Of a DNA stretch of 64,000 bases, positions 11,198 to 21,785 are shown in pieces. The position numbers were made by a program, and so were the translations under genes. The stretch spans positions 154,648 to 218,647 of the forward strand of contig CAJQUW010003166.1 of the NCBI GenBank assembly GCA_907163375.1. The letters run 5' to 3'. Positions within the stretch are counted from its first letter, which is position 1. Each line of letters opens with the position of its first letter. This DNA comes from Prostheceraeus crozeri (Eukaryota; Platyhelminthes; Polycladida; Euryleptidae). Below the pieces are notes generated by a model that was given only the letters and a program-made list of their open reading frames with translations, was not told where the DNA came from and did not search any database.

Positions 11198-13652
11198 CTA
11201 CAACAAAACAACTGCCATGAGCCTGATCGAAAGCGCATGAATGAAAGCTCCACTTTACACAAATGCAAAGCGATTCGCAGGAGGAAAATTGCAGTCATAT
11301 TCTGGACAATTTGTCATGGAAAAGTGCTGTTGGAAGTCATTGTTTCTACATCAAAGCAATATCGAAGCAGAGGAAACATCGCTCTTTGTGATGGATGATG
11401 ATGCGTCTAAGTCATGACTTAACATTTCAATCGCTATATTGCGACACTCGCATACATCAATCAAATCAAATTCGTATGATATATATTCAAATCTTCAGGT
11501 CATTCATTAAACTTGCATATGAATTCTATTTGTCGAATGTACAAGCAACAAAAGCTTACAAAAGAAAACTTTTATTGTGACGATATTTGTTTTACGCTGT
11601 TGTGTTCAACTGCTGGCATATTATTTTCCTCAATAATCCGACCCCATATTTTTTTATCTGTTGCTCATTTCTGGAATATACAGTCGTTGGTTCAAGTTTA
11701 TAAGTATTTTTGAATAAACTGCTCTCATATTAATAATGCACACCTATATTTGGAAATATATAATATTCAAAGCTCATACTGCAAAGTCAATAAATATGTA
11801 AAAATGTGAATTGTGTAAATCATTATCAGGCATATATGTAAGTTTCAATTTTTTAAAGTTTCAAACATGCTGCTTAATGAGTATGCACTTGAAGATTCTT
11901 AGCTTGACATAATAACGCAAATTAAAGTGCAGAGTAATGTCAACACTGTCAAAAATGAAAGCATTGAAGATATACAGGATATCAAACATTCTTTGTATCC
12001 AGGAGCATTATTCAGTAGTTTACATCCATCCTGATAAATTGTAAAGTGTTTTGACTAGGGTTCTGCGCTATTCGCACCTTTTCGCGCCGGCTCACCAAAA
12101 ATTCAAAAAATGACGCTGAAGCACATATTAGTGTCCACGTTATAGCCTTGCAATAATTTATTAAGTCCTTAAAATCAAGAAGGTAGGGCATCTGTCTATT
12201 CATAGTAAGTATTAATAAGCGCACTTTCTATAATTAAATGCAAATTGCACAAAATACCAGAAAAATTCTAATAGCACTGCCTCTTTAAAATTTAATTTGC
12301 CAATACTTGGAAGTGACCATCATCTTGCTTAAACCGTATGTCTCTATGATAGTTGTGATGGAATTCTTTTAAACCAAATCAAAACAGAAATGATAAAAAT
12401 GTCAAGCATCTTGTTAACAGCGAAAAATGACAAAATTTACAATACTTGGAAACACCAGAAAATACATCGGTTCTTTTGTAACATAGGCGTGATTTGCATT
12501 GAAGCTTCACTTCCATGATATAGAAATTAGAAGTCAGAACCATCAAGTGTTTTCTCTACATATTTGCTGCTAGGAACGTGGGAATTCAATCATTTCAAAC
12601 ATATTTATCGTGACTAAGATATCAGATAGAGTGAATTAATTTAATTGAAAAAACACAGTAAAACATCAAGTTGTTCAAAATTCATACATTGCGGTGCGCC
12701 GGCCTGCGAACTGGTCCGGCCAGTAACAGCTGGTGCACCGCGCACAGCTCTAGTTTTGACTCTTTTTATCAAAATGAAGTTACAGACAATTTAAAGCAAA
12801 TCATTCTTTTGATATCAATACTCTAGTTTAGGCAATTGATGCTGAATATTCTGAGAATATGCCTAGGGTGTGCAATGCATTAAGATTTTTAGATGAATTT
12901 TCTTCAAAATGGTTACATGGTCCTAACAAGCCGGAACATGTTAAGCAGATTTATTTTGAAAATATTTTTATGTACTAATGCTGTCAAAAAATCTCTTTTA
13001 TTTACCTGAATATTCTACCAAAAATGTTGAAAAATTTATGAAAATTATGATCGGCGTGTCTAGCTTTTATACATCTACGAAACGCTCTTGACAATATTGC
13101 GCAGGACACCAAGTTGACAAAAGTAAATAGAAATTAAATAAATACTTCAAAAATTTCGGGGTTAAGCAATGAAATATTAAAATTTCATCAAGCATGACGA
13201 TGATGACATGACTAATCGATTTGATTGTGAACTAAAAAAAGAAAGATTTCTCATCAGTCGTCAATTTGTTTACGAAATGTCATCTGTACACGATAATCTC
13301 AGATTTAATTCCAGCTTAACCAGTATTACAGACGGTGAACAGAATAGCCTTAGGTTCGCGCGTTCACTATTAATCCATATAATAAATCCACAATATCTTC
13401 AAGAAGAAATTCCGTTCGCTCTCAAGACATGCAGCGTCTTATCAGCAAGATCGAGGAAAGTCTACTAAAATAAAATTCTTACCTTGCTTAAGTCGGAGAT
13501 ATCCAGTCAATGATTCAGTAAGTTCTGTATTTCAAATATGAATGCAAATCAGAAAATGGAAAAATTCAACAACGGATTTTATTGTTGAAGGAATAATTTC
13601 AATTTTTTACGATAAATTGGCTTTTGGCGGAATTCAGTGTTCAGTAACTTAC
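11198..13652. other. DNAH6 intron, no clear feature
   Basis: 2.45 kb intron. A GC-rich imperfect hairpin near 12692-12740 (GGTGCGCCGG facing CTGGTGCACC) stands out from the AT-rich background. Nothing else is supportable. Confidence 0.5.
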
Positions 13653-13941
13653 TGTGTTCAACTTGCTTCAGCGCCTCTAGATCTGTAGCCTCGTTTTCTT
13701 TGTAAAATTCACGATATGGTTCAAATGTTTCCGCATAAACATGAGCTGCGTTGAAAGCAGCATTCAATGCCTTCTTGATATCTTCAATGATTCCCGTAAG
13801 ATGTCTATCATCTTCAAACATAGCCTGTAGAGATGGACCTTCTCCGCATGTTTTCTCCTCAAATTTGTTGTTGATGATCGGACGCGTGAAGGCATCGAAA
13901 TATGTGTCCGGTACCAAATTCTCAACACTTAAAACGGAATC
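13653..13941 (-). CDS. DNAH6: DNAH6 exon (residues ~701-797)
   Basis: Acceptor CCTTGTAG at 13942; the donor is CACA|GTAAGT at 13652, phase 1. It encodes ENLVPDTYFDAFTRPIINNK, KTCGEGPSLQAMFEDDRHLT and a helical region ending ALKQVEH. This block is the clearest match to DNAH6 among the paralogues I can recall. Confidence 0.95.
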
Positions 13942-14265
13942 CTACAAGGGAAAACACAATGAATGAGAACTAGTTTTCTACTGCAAACAAATCGTGGTCT
14001 TACTAAATATTAATGAAATCTATATAATTTCTCATAAGCATTTTTCAAAAATTCTGAAAATGTGAAGTTATATTTACATTACATAGTGAACATTTATTAT
14101 TTAGCGGAATTGACTAAGAAATAAATCTCAGAATATAGTAAATCTTGAAAATGTTGCGACAACATAAATAAAAATGATGGAAGTCCGATCAATCTCATCA
14201 TGATCGTACAATGAATTAGCGTAATATTTTGTCAGAATAGAGGAGCTAAGAATCATAATTCTCAC

Positions 14266-14509
14266 CTGAAATCTTTCAATGACTTTCTCCACTCCTTCCT
14301 GAAAATTGTCTTCATCGGGAGTGAACTCAATTTGGGACGGATCGAGTACAAACTCAGTGATAAAAAGTGACGGAATCTTCGTATCCTTTACTTCTTCAGC
14401 TTGTACTTCCTCCATTGCTGATGGCTCAGGACCAGGCATGGGAGGCTGAGGAGGGAACTGCTCTGCGCCTGGTGGCCCTTGTCCAGCAGCTTCTTTCTCT
14501 CGGGCCTCT
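14266..14509 (-). CDS. DNAH6: DNAH6 exon (residues ~619-700)
   Basis: Acceptor TTCAAACAG at 14510, donor CAG|GTGAGA at 14265. The first half is proline-rich (QFPPQPPMPGPEP) and probably disordered. The second half, IPSLFITEFVLDP through EKVIERFQ, resumes the conserved tail. Low-complexity insertions at this point are common among dynein tails. Confidence 0.88.
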
Positions 14510-14798
14510 CTGTTTGAAAAATAACACATCACTATAAATTTGATAGCCGGACAAATACTCTGGTTAATTACATGAAATTCGAGACTTTGTAATTCGTGTG
14601 GATAACCTTGTAATGCATGTGACATTTATCGGGACTTCTCAATCAATACAGTGCACTCTGATCAATGTGGACAGTCGCATCATTCAGGAAAATGCGAATT
14701 CTCACTTTCGAGTCATAATTCTAGTGTGCAAAATCGGTACGTATGGGTTATCTCCACCCACGTTTTCAAGCTTGGTTAAAATCGGTAGAGGTAGAAAT

Positions 14799-15312
14799 GA
14801 ATCAATCGTCACAAAACTTGAAGTACACGTAAGTGAGGACATTTTCTACCCGCATGCCAAGATTTGTGCAAATCGCACGAGTACTTTTTTGAATTAGGTG
14901 CGATAACTTGAAGTGCAGAGATGTCGGTAGCTTGATCTGACTTCGTCTGACCTCATCGTCTGAGCAGAAAGCACTTGAGGTCAACAAAGTCATTTTCCGA
15001 CAACTCGTGAAGTGATGATGACCAGGCCACACCCCTCATGCAAACATTTTTAACTTAAAGAATGTGTGGCGAGGTAGTGGTCGTGGGAAGACTTCAAATA
15101 GAAGTAGATGAGACGAAGAGGGAGAGAAAACAATGCACACACAAGTAGCAACAATTTGTCGAACAGACGAAGTCAGATCAAGCAGTTGACATCGCTACAC
15201 TTCACGTCATCGTCTCTAATACAAAAAGTACTTGTCCGGTCTGCATAAATTTTGTATGTGGGTAGGAAATACGCATAAGGTACGTCTACCTGAAGATTGG
15301 TGACGATTGATT
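14799..15312. repeat. Fold-back element with ~150-bp inverted arms
   Basis: The left arm (14799-14949) and the right arm (15164-15312) are imperfect reverse complements. The outer ends match as AATCAATCGTCAC and GTGACGATTGATT, and the inner ends as CTTGATCTGACTTCGTCTG and its complement. No coding capacity. It looks like a non-autonomous DNA transposon or fold-back repeat in the DNAH6 intron. Confidence 0.7.
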
Positions 15313-16179
15313 CTTCAGTTGATCGGGGCATCACATAACATTGATTTTGTTAAGATGAACGATGAAATATTCGTTATTGCATGAGAATTCGATACGTGCG
15401 ATTAAGTCGCGTTACAAGAGATTTTCACTAATCAGTCACCTAATTATCTAATCGACAGTCAGAAAAGCATTGTGCTCTTCCTTGGCTGACTGATGTGGCA
15501 TTAACGTTCAAAACGTGCTCTACTTGTGTGAGAACTTTATAGATGGGCTTTATACAACCATGCATGGAAATAAATTGTCTGTCTGAAGTTGACTAGAATG
15601 GAAAATTCCCTCAAGGTCGCCGTACACTCAGGGAAACTAATTCGGGACGTCAACAACTGCAAATTGCGCATGTGACTCATTCTAATCCAATCATGCAGTG
15701 GCAGACAAGTGTACTTAAGTGAAAACGCGCGCGAATTTTGTGCCACTATTGTGCATTGCATTAAGCTGCATTTCCGTTGTGGAGATTTTGCTGCTGTCAA
15801 TTTCTATGAGTCCATGCATTTCTGCAGACAGAGATCTTAAGTCAATAGTAACCTAACCAGGACATCTATAGCAGATCTCTGATTCATGAAATGGATGGTT
15901 GAAGGAATGCAGCTACCGATAGTACGTGGGTGACAAGACAGGTACTTTGCAACAACAATGGCTCGTAAAACGTTGTTGGAAAGTGACAAAATCCTGACAA
16001 TAAGTAGCTACAATGTGAAGCGTGGAAACAATCGATAAATCGTTCGGCTGAGAGGATGGAATATTACCACGATTTGTGCATCAGCTCATGTCTGATCAAT
16101 GAGTTATCTCATGATTTATCATTATTGTGTAAAAAAATAAATTACAGCATTGAAATCAACAACATGTCCCAGCACTTAC

Positions 16180-16380
16180 TTCCTTAACCTCATTTCTTTG
16201 TCGACTTCGTCTTCTTCCTCTTCATCATCACTTTCATGCGGTTCGTTGTACGCCCGAATTTCTGCTTCTGCGGGAGTTTGCGCGAGTTGCTCAGTAAGAA
16301 AGTTGAGGAGCGTGGAAACTGAATTGACTGCCAGCACATGCATCGTGTTCACGATCAGATAGTCGGATAACAAGATGAAT
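16180..16380 (-). CDS. DNAH6: DNAH6 exon (residues ~552-619)
   Basis: Acceptor CTTTTGTAG at 16381, donor AGGAA|GTAAGT at 16179. It encodes FILLSDYLIVNTMHVLAVNS and LLNFLTEQLAQTP, strongly conserved in the DNAH6 tail, then an acidic run of Asp/Glu residues (SDDEEEEDEVDKE). Confidence 0.92.
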
Positions 16381-16757
16381 CTACAAAAGGAGAGATATGT
16401 ATTAAGAAACCTTTTAATATAATCCCACTCGACTTCGGAAAAACTCCTGTAGTCACACATTTGTATCCGGTTCTATGTGACTCTGATTGGCGGATACTAT
16501 CTGCTTCATAAATTTGATTTTGATGCTAATTATTCAACATTTATAACATCATCTCTCTCTCTCTCATCATCATCATGAACTTTTTATGTTAAATGCATTT
16601 GTATGACAATGGCAAGGTACCGGCGCTTCAAAGATTCACGACTATTAGCCTATACTTTCCTTACAAATATAAAATCATTTTAATAAAATAACTTGCAGTA
16701 CATTTCCTTACGGCAGAACCGGCAACTATTGCATATTTCAGTTATTTCTCCTTAAGA

Positions 16758-17623
16758 AAGTGTTTCTCAACCCCTGGTCCACGGGACAGGTCAGTTTCGT
16801 CCGCGAAGTTAATGTGAAATAATCGTTGCTTTAGGCATAAACCGCTTTATCAATGGCGAATTTGGTCCAGAGACGTCTTTCACAGTTTTTGATTTGGTTT
16901 ATTAATACGATGACGCTGTCTCAGAGTAGAAGAAGTATCTCTTCAATATGACTATCATATAAAGCATCTACAGGTCATGTGCCTTCATACGAGGCTACGC
17001 TGACACAGTTGCGTGTTAATGAAAGCGCTACTTTACCGCAAATTGCGATTCAATCAGCGTCTGTTAACCCATATTTGTGTGACGCGCACTGCACTTGTAT
17101 AGGCTACATAAGCATTTTTTTGCTTTTCTAGATGTTTCGTAATTACTAGTAACATCAGACGCGCGATCATTCTTCATTCAGGACTTGCAGCACATCATCT
17201 GTAGAAATTGAATTTGAGACAAAAATGCTTAATTGTATTTCACCACGATTAAATAGACGCCGCTCTTCTTCTCGTGCGACAGCATAGTCAGATGGTGAAG
17301 GTCGCCATGCGTAGCCACTGTCCAGAATTCTTAGTCCGTCCATGCTGTTTGGGGCGCGGTGGCGAGAGTAGACCGAAATGAGGTGTTCCGGGGTCTGCTC
17401 GTTTTCCTCACAAACACAGGCAGCGGTGTAAAGTGCTGCCGAATCGGCCGTCCCATTCCGGAGACGATTAAGTCGCACCCAGGCCTTCCGCGGCAAGTTT
17501 TTCTCCTTGATGGTAGACGCCTCTGAGTATGATTGATAAGTATTTATTTAAATAAGTCTTAGTCCACACAGTTCACTTGGTGTGAGCGCTATGTCCGCAA
17601 TAAGTTAATGTTGAGAAACACTA
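16758..17623. mobile_element. Non-autonomous hAT-like DNA transposon with 8-bp TSD
   Basis: Terminal inverted repeats AGTGTTTCTCAAC (left, from 16759) and GTTGAGAAACACT (right, to 17622) are typical of the hAT superfamily. Perfect 8-bp direct repeats CCTTAAGA flank the element at 16750-16757 and 17624-17631, the length hAT transposases make. The left part has the hAT-like CCCCTGGTCCACGG. No transposase frame is visible, so the element is non-autonomous. It contains a LINE fragment at 17160-17520. Confidence 0.85.
17160..17520 (-). pseudogene. LINE reverse transcriptase C-terminal fragment
   Basis: An open stretch with the C-terminal signature of many non-LTR retrotransposons: AWVRLNRLRNGTADSA followed by CVCEENEQTPEHLISVYSRH, a Cys-x-Cys...His zinc-knuckle-like motif in which a final Cys is replaced by Tyr. 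It is truncated at both ends and has no RT core. It lies wholly inside the hAT-like element. Confidence 0.7.
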
Positions 17624-17631
17624 CCTTAAGA

Positions 17632-18228
17632 TCTAGCGAGCGACTTAGATCGGTGCCTAACCGAGAATCTGAAATTAGCATCAACAAACTGCTATCGTTC
17701 ATTGTAGTCCAACTAACTTAAGCGAATCACAAATTAAACGAATCACAAAGTCGGATATCTTGAATTACACACATTTGAAACCTTTCAGTTCTGTAATGTT
17801 GATAAATAAATATCTTTATGCAACTTCATTTCACTAATTCAGTTACTAATAAGAATCATAAATGCTTAACAACAGCAAGTTCATAATCTTGATGAATTTT
17901 TACTCAGACGCAACTTCATTTCTGCATGCAGTTTTATACAAAACACACTTCACACCACAAATTGATGTAGCTTCAAGAGTGGGCTCCACTAAAGCTAGTG
18001 ACTACTTTATGGATCACTGAGGCCCATGCATGTCACTATATTTCTAAAAGACATGTGATTCCAAATGGAAAATTCAAGGGTTTCCACAAACTAGATTTCC
18101 TAGATTAAGGATCTGTCATAAAGTTACCCATTCTCTATACGATCAACCCACTCTTGAAACTACTACATCTTGTGAAGAGTTTAAATCGTTTTTGCTGTAG
18201 CTTGCCAAGACAAACGGCCACGATTTAC
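17632..18228. other. DNAH6 intron remainder, nothing seen
   Basis: AT-rich sequence between the hAT-like element and the next exon. No supported feature. Confidence 0.5.
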
Positions 18229-18358
18229 CTCGTTAGGCGCCGGCAGTGGTTTCTCTTGTTTGCTTGTTCTGTATACGTCATTTTATCCGGAGCTTCTCCA
18301 TAGATATCCATATCATAGCTCTGCATAAGATAGCTACTAGCAGTTCCTGGAGGTCCGT
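18229..18358 (-). CDS. DNAH6: DNAH6 exon (residues ~509-552)
   Basis: Acceptor TATTACAG at 18359, donor ACGAG|GTAAAT at 18228, phase 1 in and phase 2 out. It encodes PPGTASSYLMQSYDMDIYGE followed by the conserved DKMTYTEQANKRNHCRRLT, one of the best DNAH6 markers in the window. Confidence 0.9.
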
Positions 18359-18498
18359 CTGTAATAAAAAAGATTAGTAACTGAAAACGATGCCTAGTAT
18401 CAATATCAGATTGATCAGTTGAATCAATAGGAAACTTGAAAATGTTTAACAAGAACATAGAACCGTAGAACATAACTATCAAATGGTCTAAAGATTAC

Positions 18499-18759
18499 TT
18501 AGTTTCCGTTGCACGTTCTTTATTTTGTCGTCAATCCTATTGGCTGCTATTCGAACGCGCTTAAACTCTGCTTGTTTCAAAGTATCATGATACTTCTGGA
18601 AGACAAATGCGCCTAAGGTAACAAGTGGAACTTCATGAGAGATAACGATGTCCGGTGCCGGTTTATTCTTTGACTTCGCCATCGTCAACCGATGAAGAAT
18701 TTCACAGTCCAATGAAATGTCCATGTTTGTGTACCGAATGAACGGTGGTTGGAAGACCT
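18499..18759 (-). CDS. DNAH6: DNAH6 candidate lineage-specific or alternative exon (87 codons)
   Basis: An open segment bounded by a good acceptor (TATTTATCAG at 18760) and a weaker donor (CTAA|GTAATC at 18498). Its length is 261 bases, a multiple of three, with phase 1 at both ends, so including or skipping it keeps the frame. It encodes VFQPPFIRYTNMDISLDCEI, a lysine/proline stretch and a basic helix-like end KRVRIAANRIDDKIKNVQRK. I recall no equivalent block in vertebrate DNAH6. It lies 64 bases from the conserved exon before it. A chance open frame cannot be excluded. Confidence 0.6.
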
Positions 18760-18823
18760 CTGATAAATAGCATGAAGAAGTGGACAGTTGAGGAGTTAGC
18801 CGCAAGAATTTACATTAACTTAC

Positions 18824-19025
18824 CTCCATAGCCAGTGCTTTCTCTTCCATCGATGAAATAATCATCTGGGGTGAATCCAGCTTCTAGCAAAGCTGTTCTG
18901 CATGCAGATCGAACAACTTCTTTCACAAGCTCTCTGAACTCTCCGAGTCGACCGGCAACTTCATTCAGCTGTTGAATTTGTGCTTCCATGAACTCATTGA
19001 GAGTATAGGTGTGACCTTTCTCCAC
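18824..19025 (-). CDS. DNAH6: DNAH6 exon (residues ~355-421)
   Basis: Acceptor CTTATCAG at 19026, donor GGAG|GTAAGT at 18823, phase 0 in and phase 1 out. It encodes VEKGHTYTLNEF, GRLGEFRELVKEVVRSACRT and AGFTPDDYF. These align with the conserved tail of DNAH6. Its phase-1 end can join either the 87-codon exon at 18499 or skip straight to the exon at 18229. Confidence 0.92.
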
Positions 19026-19204
19026 CTGATAAGAAAATGAATATTATGAATTTATAAGATACTAACTAGAAATTTATATATTACTGAAATCTCGACATTA
19101 GTAGTTTGACTTGACGGTTAATGCTATGTTGTCTTGAGGAATGAAGTCATCTGATCGGATTACACAGATTCTTCAATTAAGGACTTATGTCATGCTGTCG
19201 CTCG

Positions 19205-19277
19205 TCGATAGCTCAGTTGGTAGTGCATTGGCCTAGAATGCCAGAGGTCGGTGGTTCAAATCCAACAAGGCGCGAAG
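19205..19277 (+). mobile_element. tRNA-like relic / SINE head
   Basis: A-box-like TAGCTCAGTTGG and B-box GGTTCAAATCC are in the right order. An anticodon-like stem TTGGC/GCCAG encloses a loop with AGA, but the acceptor stem does not pair. Best read as a tRNA-derived SINE or pseudogene. Confidence 0.55.
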
Positions 19278-20237
19278 TTATTTTTCTTCTATGAAATTAT
19301 TTAAGTATCAGATGCGAAACTATCATGGTATCATTTGATAGTTGATAGGGAATGAATTGTACAACTTGAAGCTCAATATTCAGCAGCTCTCTTCTCCTTG
19401 TTAAAGTCGTCTTATTAATCAATCCAGTTAAGTCTGTTTCTTATACCGACCCTTCACGGTACAAAATCTAACCCACTTGCCATAATTTTACCAGTTCTTT
19501 CTCTTCTCTGGCGATCGACATGGAGAAGTGGCGAAAAGTGAAAGGAAGAGATGTAGGGATGTCACGATGTAGGGAAACCTCTTGCTCAGAACTGCCAACA
19601 TTCTCATTTGCATAATCGGGATATGCCTACTATCATCAAGTATACGAACTATCCCATATATATTTTAAAAAATCAGCATTATTCTAAATATTTAATTGAA
19701 ACTAAAAATATTATGTTATCTTATAAATGTGTTATAAAAAAATGTTTATGTTACATAATTCAATTGCTGTGCATACGGGAATCTAAAAATGAAAAGTGTT
19801 TAGAGAGAGTCACCGCGTACCACAATGTTTCAGGACTTATTTGATCTGGTAATCACCGAATAACTGGAATTCTGCAAATTTTTTGGCACTTATTGCTATG
19901 ACGAAAGTAATTTTCAAAAATGTCTACAAGAATACCATCAAGCTGATGGGTAGCTCAGAACATGCCTTTTTCGTCATCAAATTGAGCAGGTGACATACGA
20001 GAACAAGAATTTGTACCTTCATAGCCTTAAATAAATAATAATTATCAATTTCATTTTTCAAAATTTAAGTTTATATTCATGCAGGTATAAGAATATGGAA
20101 TGAGCTGATCGCAAACTTTTTGAGTTCCTTTGCAAGACAAAATTTAAAAAATCGGGACTCTTTGCACAGGTCTGTTTTCTTCATAATGTCACTGTATGAG
20201 AAGCAAGGCAAGCATGTAAAATATAATTAACACTAAC

Positions 20238-20429
20238 CTTGCACAATCCCATGTCAGAAATACGATAGCACATCTCACGAACATTGAGAAGAGCCGGTCG
20301 TAAGGAGGAATTGACAATGAAAAGCATTTCTTCCAAAACTTTCTTACAATGTTGGAACTTCTTGTATTTCACATTCTTTCTCCAAACGATGAACGCCTTC
20401 CATTTGCGAAAATTTTTGAATGTATTGAT
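20238..20429 (-). CDS. DNAH6: DNAH6 exon (residues ~291-354)
   Basis: Acceptor TTCTGTAG at 20430, donor AAG|GTTAGT at 20237, 64 whole codons. It encodes FRKWKAFIVWRKNVKYKKF, a basic/aromatic block typical of the tail of DNAH6-type chains, then SSLRPALLNVREMCYRISDM and GLCK. The 60-base intron to the previous exon (20430-20489) is the shortest in the window. Confidence 0.9.
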
Positions 20430-20489
20430 CTACAGAACATGAATCAAGCATAATACCATTTCTACACATATTTGAAGCTAAACCCTTAC

Positions 20490-20637
20490 CTGCTTCAGAC
20501 GAACGAACGTTTTGTATTCATGCTCGAATCTATCTAACTTGATATATTCAGTCTCATCATCACTTCGCATGCGAACAAGTCCGACAAGACCCAACGTACA
20601 GTAATCTTGCTTGTGAATATTTTCGTAACTTACAACT
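20490..20637 (-). CDS. DNAH6: DNAH6 exon (residues ~241-290)
   Basis: Acceptor CTCAACAG at 20638 and donor CAG|GTAAGG at 20489. The first base completes the lysine codon split by the intron. It encodes VVSYENIHKQDYCTLGL and ETEYIKLDRFEHEYKTFVRL, a conserved DNAH6 tail segment. 148 bases, phase 2 in and phase 0 out. Confidence 0.88.
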
Positions 20638-20979
20638 CTGTTGAGGAGACAGGAAAATTGTCGATGAAGCATGCATCCATTTACTTAGAATAAAATAAGC
20701 GACCTACTTTGAAAGAAACTTCAAATTTCAATGAATTTCTTTAATTTATAGCAAAGCATATGTCTAGTAAGATGCGTTTTAAATATTCTTAAAATTGGTA
20801 AAGCGACGTTCTGTCTATCATATCAATTCTTCATCATCTATGTCCCTCAGTTTATTTGTAATATTTTCTTTATTGGTTTGAATACCACAGAAACACATAT
20901 GAATGTTCTCTTTAAATTGCTAACTATTGAAAAGGGCGTAGGATCCCAAAATCTATGGTATTAAAAATAGAGATGGAAA

Positions 20980-21540
20980 CTGCCCCCGGTATTCGAACCG
21001 CATCGGCCTAGATTTTGAGCCAGCTCAAGTCGGTGTGCCAGTCACATATTGCTCCCCAGAAACTTCTAATAGGTCAACAATTACTCCCCATAGGAAATAA
21101 TTGCACCCCCACCTACATTTTTCACTTGTCAGAAGTTTCTCCCCAATAAGAGTCAGTTATTTCCACAGATTTCTATCATATCACTCGCTCAGAAACTGAT
21201 GACCATTCAAAATTTTCTGCATTTGAAATTTTTAATAGAAAAAGGCCTTGCAGGTCATGCGGTTGTTCAACAGCCATTGCAGCTTTAAATGAAAATATGA
21301 TGAATGTCTCTATCATTAATATATTCCATTCACGAACTTCATATTAGCATTACATAAGAGGAGGAGTAACTATTTCCTGGAGGGAGTAATATTTGACAGG
21401 GAGTAACTTCCAACCGTTGCACCGGCTTGTCCCGATCTTGTGAATTGAATTAATTTAATTTTAGTTGTTATGTTGCCTTAAAAGTACATATTGACATGGT
21501 AGTGGCTCTACCAACCGAGCCACGAGCCGCTTACATGCAG
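20980..21540 (-). mobile_element. tRNA-like SINE apparently split by a fold-back element
   Basis: On the minus strand an A-box-like segment (GGCTCGGTTGGTAGAGCC, about 21525-21505) comes first and a B-box (GGTTCGAATACC, about 21000-20989) much later. Between them, 21027-21430 forms imperfect inverted arms sharing CAAG-CGGTG, repeated TTACTCCC words and AGGAAATA. The simplest reading is a fold-back element inserted into a tRNA-derived SINE. Limits are approximate. Confidence 0.45.
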
Positions 21541-21649
21541 TCGTGTCAATTAGCAAGAGCACATGGAACCTTTCGAAGTAATTTCAAAACTTTCACGCCA
21601 AGCGGCAATCATCGAAAGAATAATCATTTGACTTCAAATTTGAACTCAC

Positions 21650-21785
21650 TTAAGATTATAGTAGTGATAAAAAACTGAAGATTTTGGCACTGCAGGACTT
21701 AAGTAGAAAAAGCTAACACTTCTATCACTTCTCAAAATGTTGATGATTTTTGCTAAGTCACGTTCCCCATCGAAAGTCCTTGTTT
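21650..21785 (-). CDS. DNAH6: DNAH6 exon (residues ~196-241, N-terminal tail)
   Basis: A short exon found by reading the minus strand; no long open frame marks it. Acceptor TTTCAG at 21786, donor CTTAA|GTGAGT at 21649, phase 1 in and phase 2 out. It encodes GERDLAKIINILRSD followed by FFYLSPAVPKSSV and YYNLK, which matches a conserved block in the DNAH6 tail. Splicing restores YNLKVVSYENI with the next exon, so both boundaries are well supported. Confidence 0.85.

Noticed and set aside
13208..13468. 86-codon plus-strand open frame in a DNAH6 intron
   Set aside because: No similarity or coding-like motif that I recognise; frames of this length are expected by chance.
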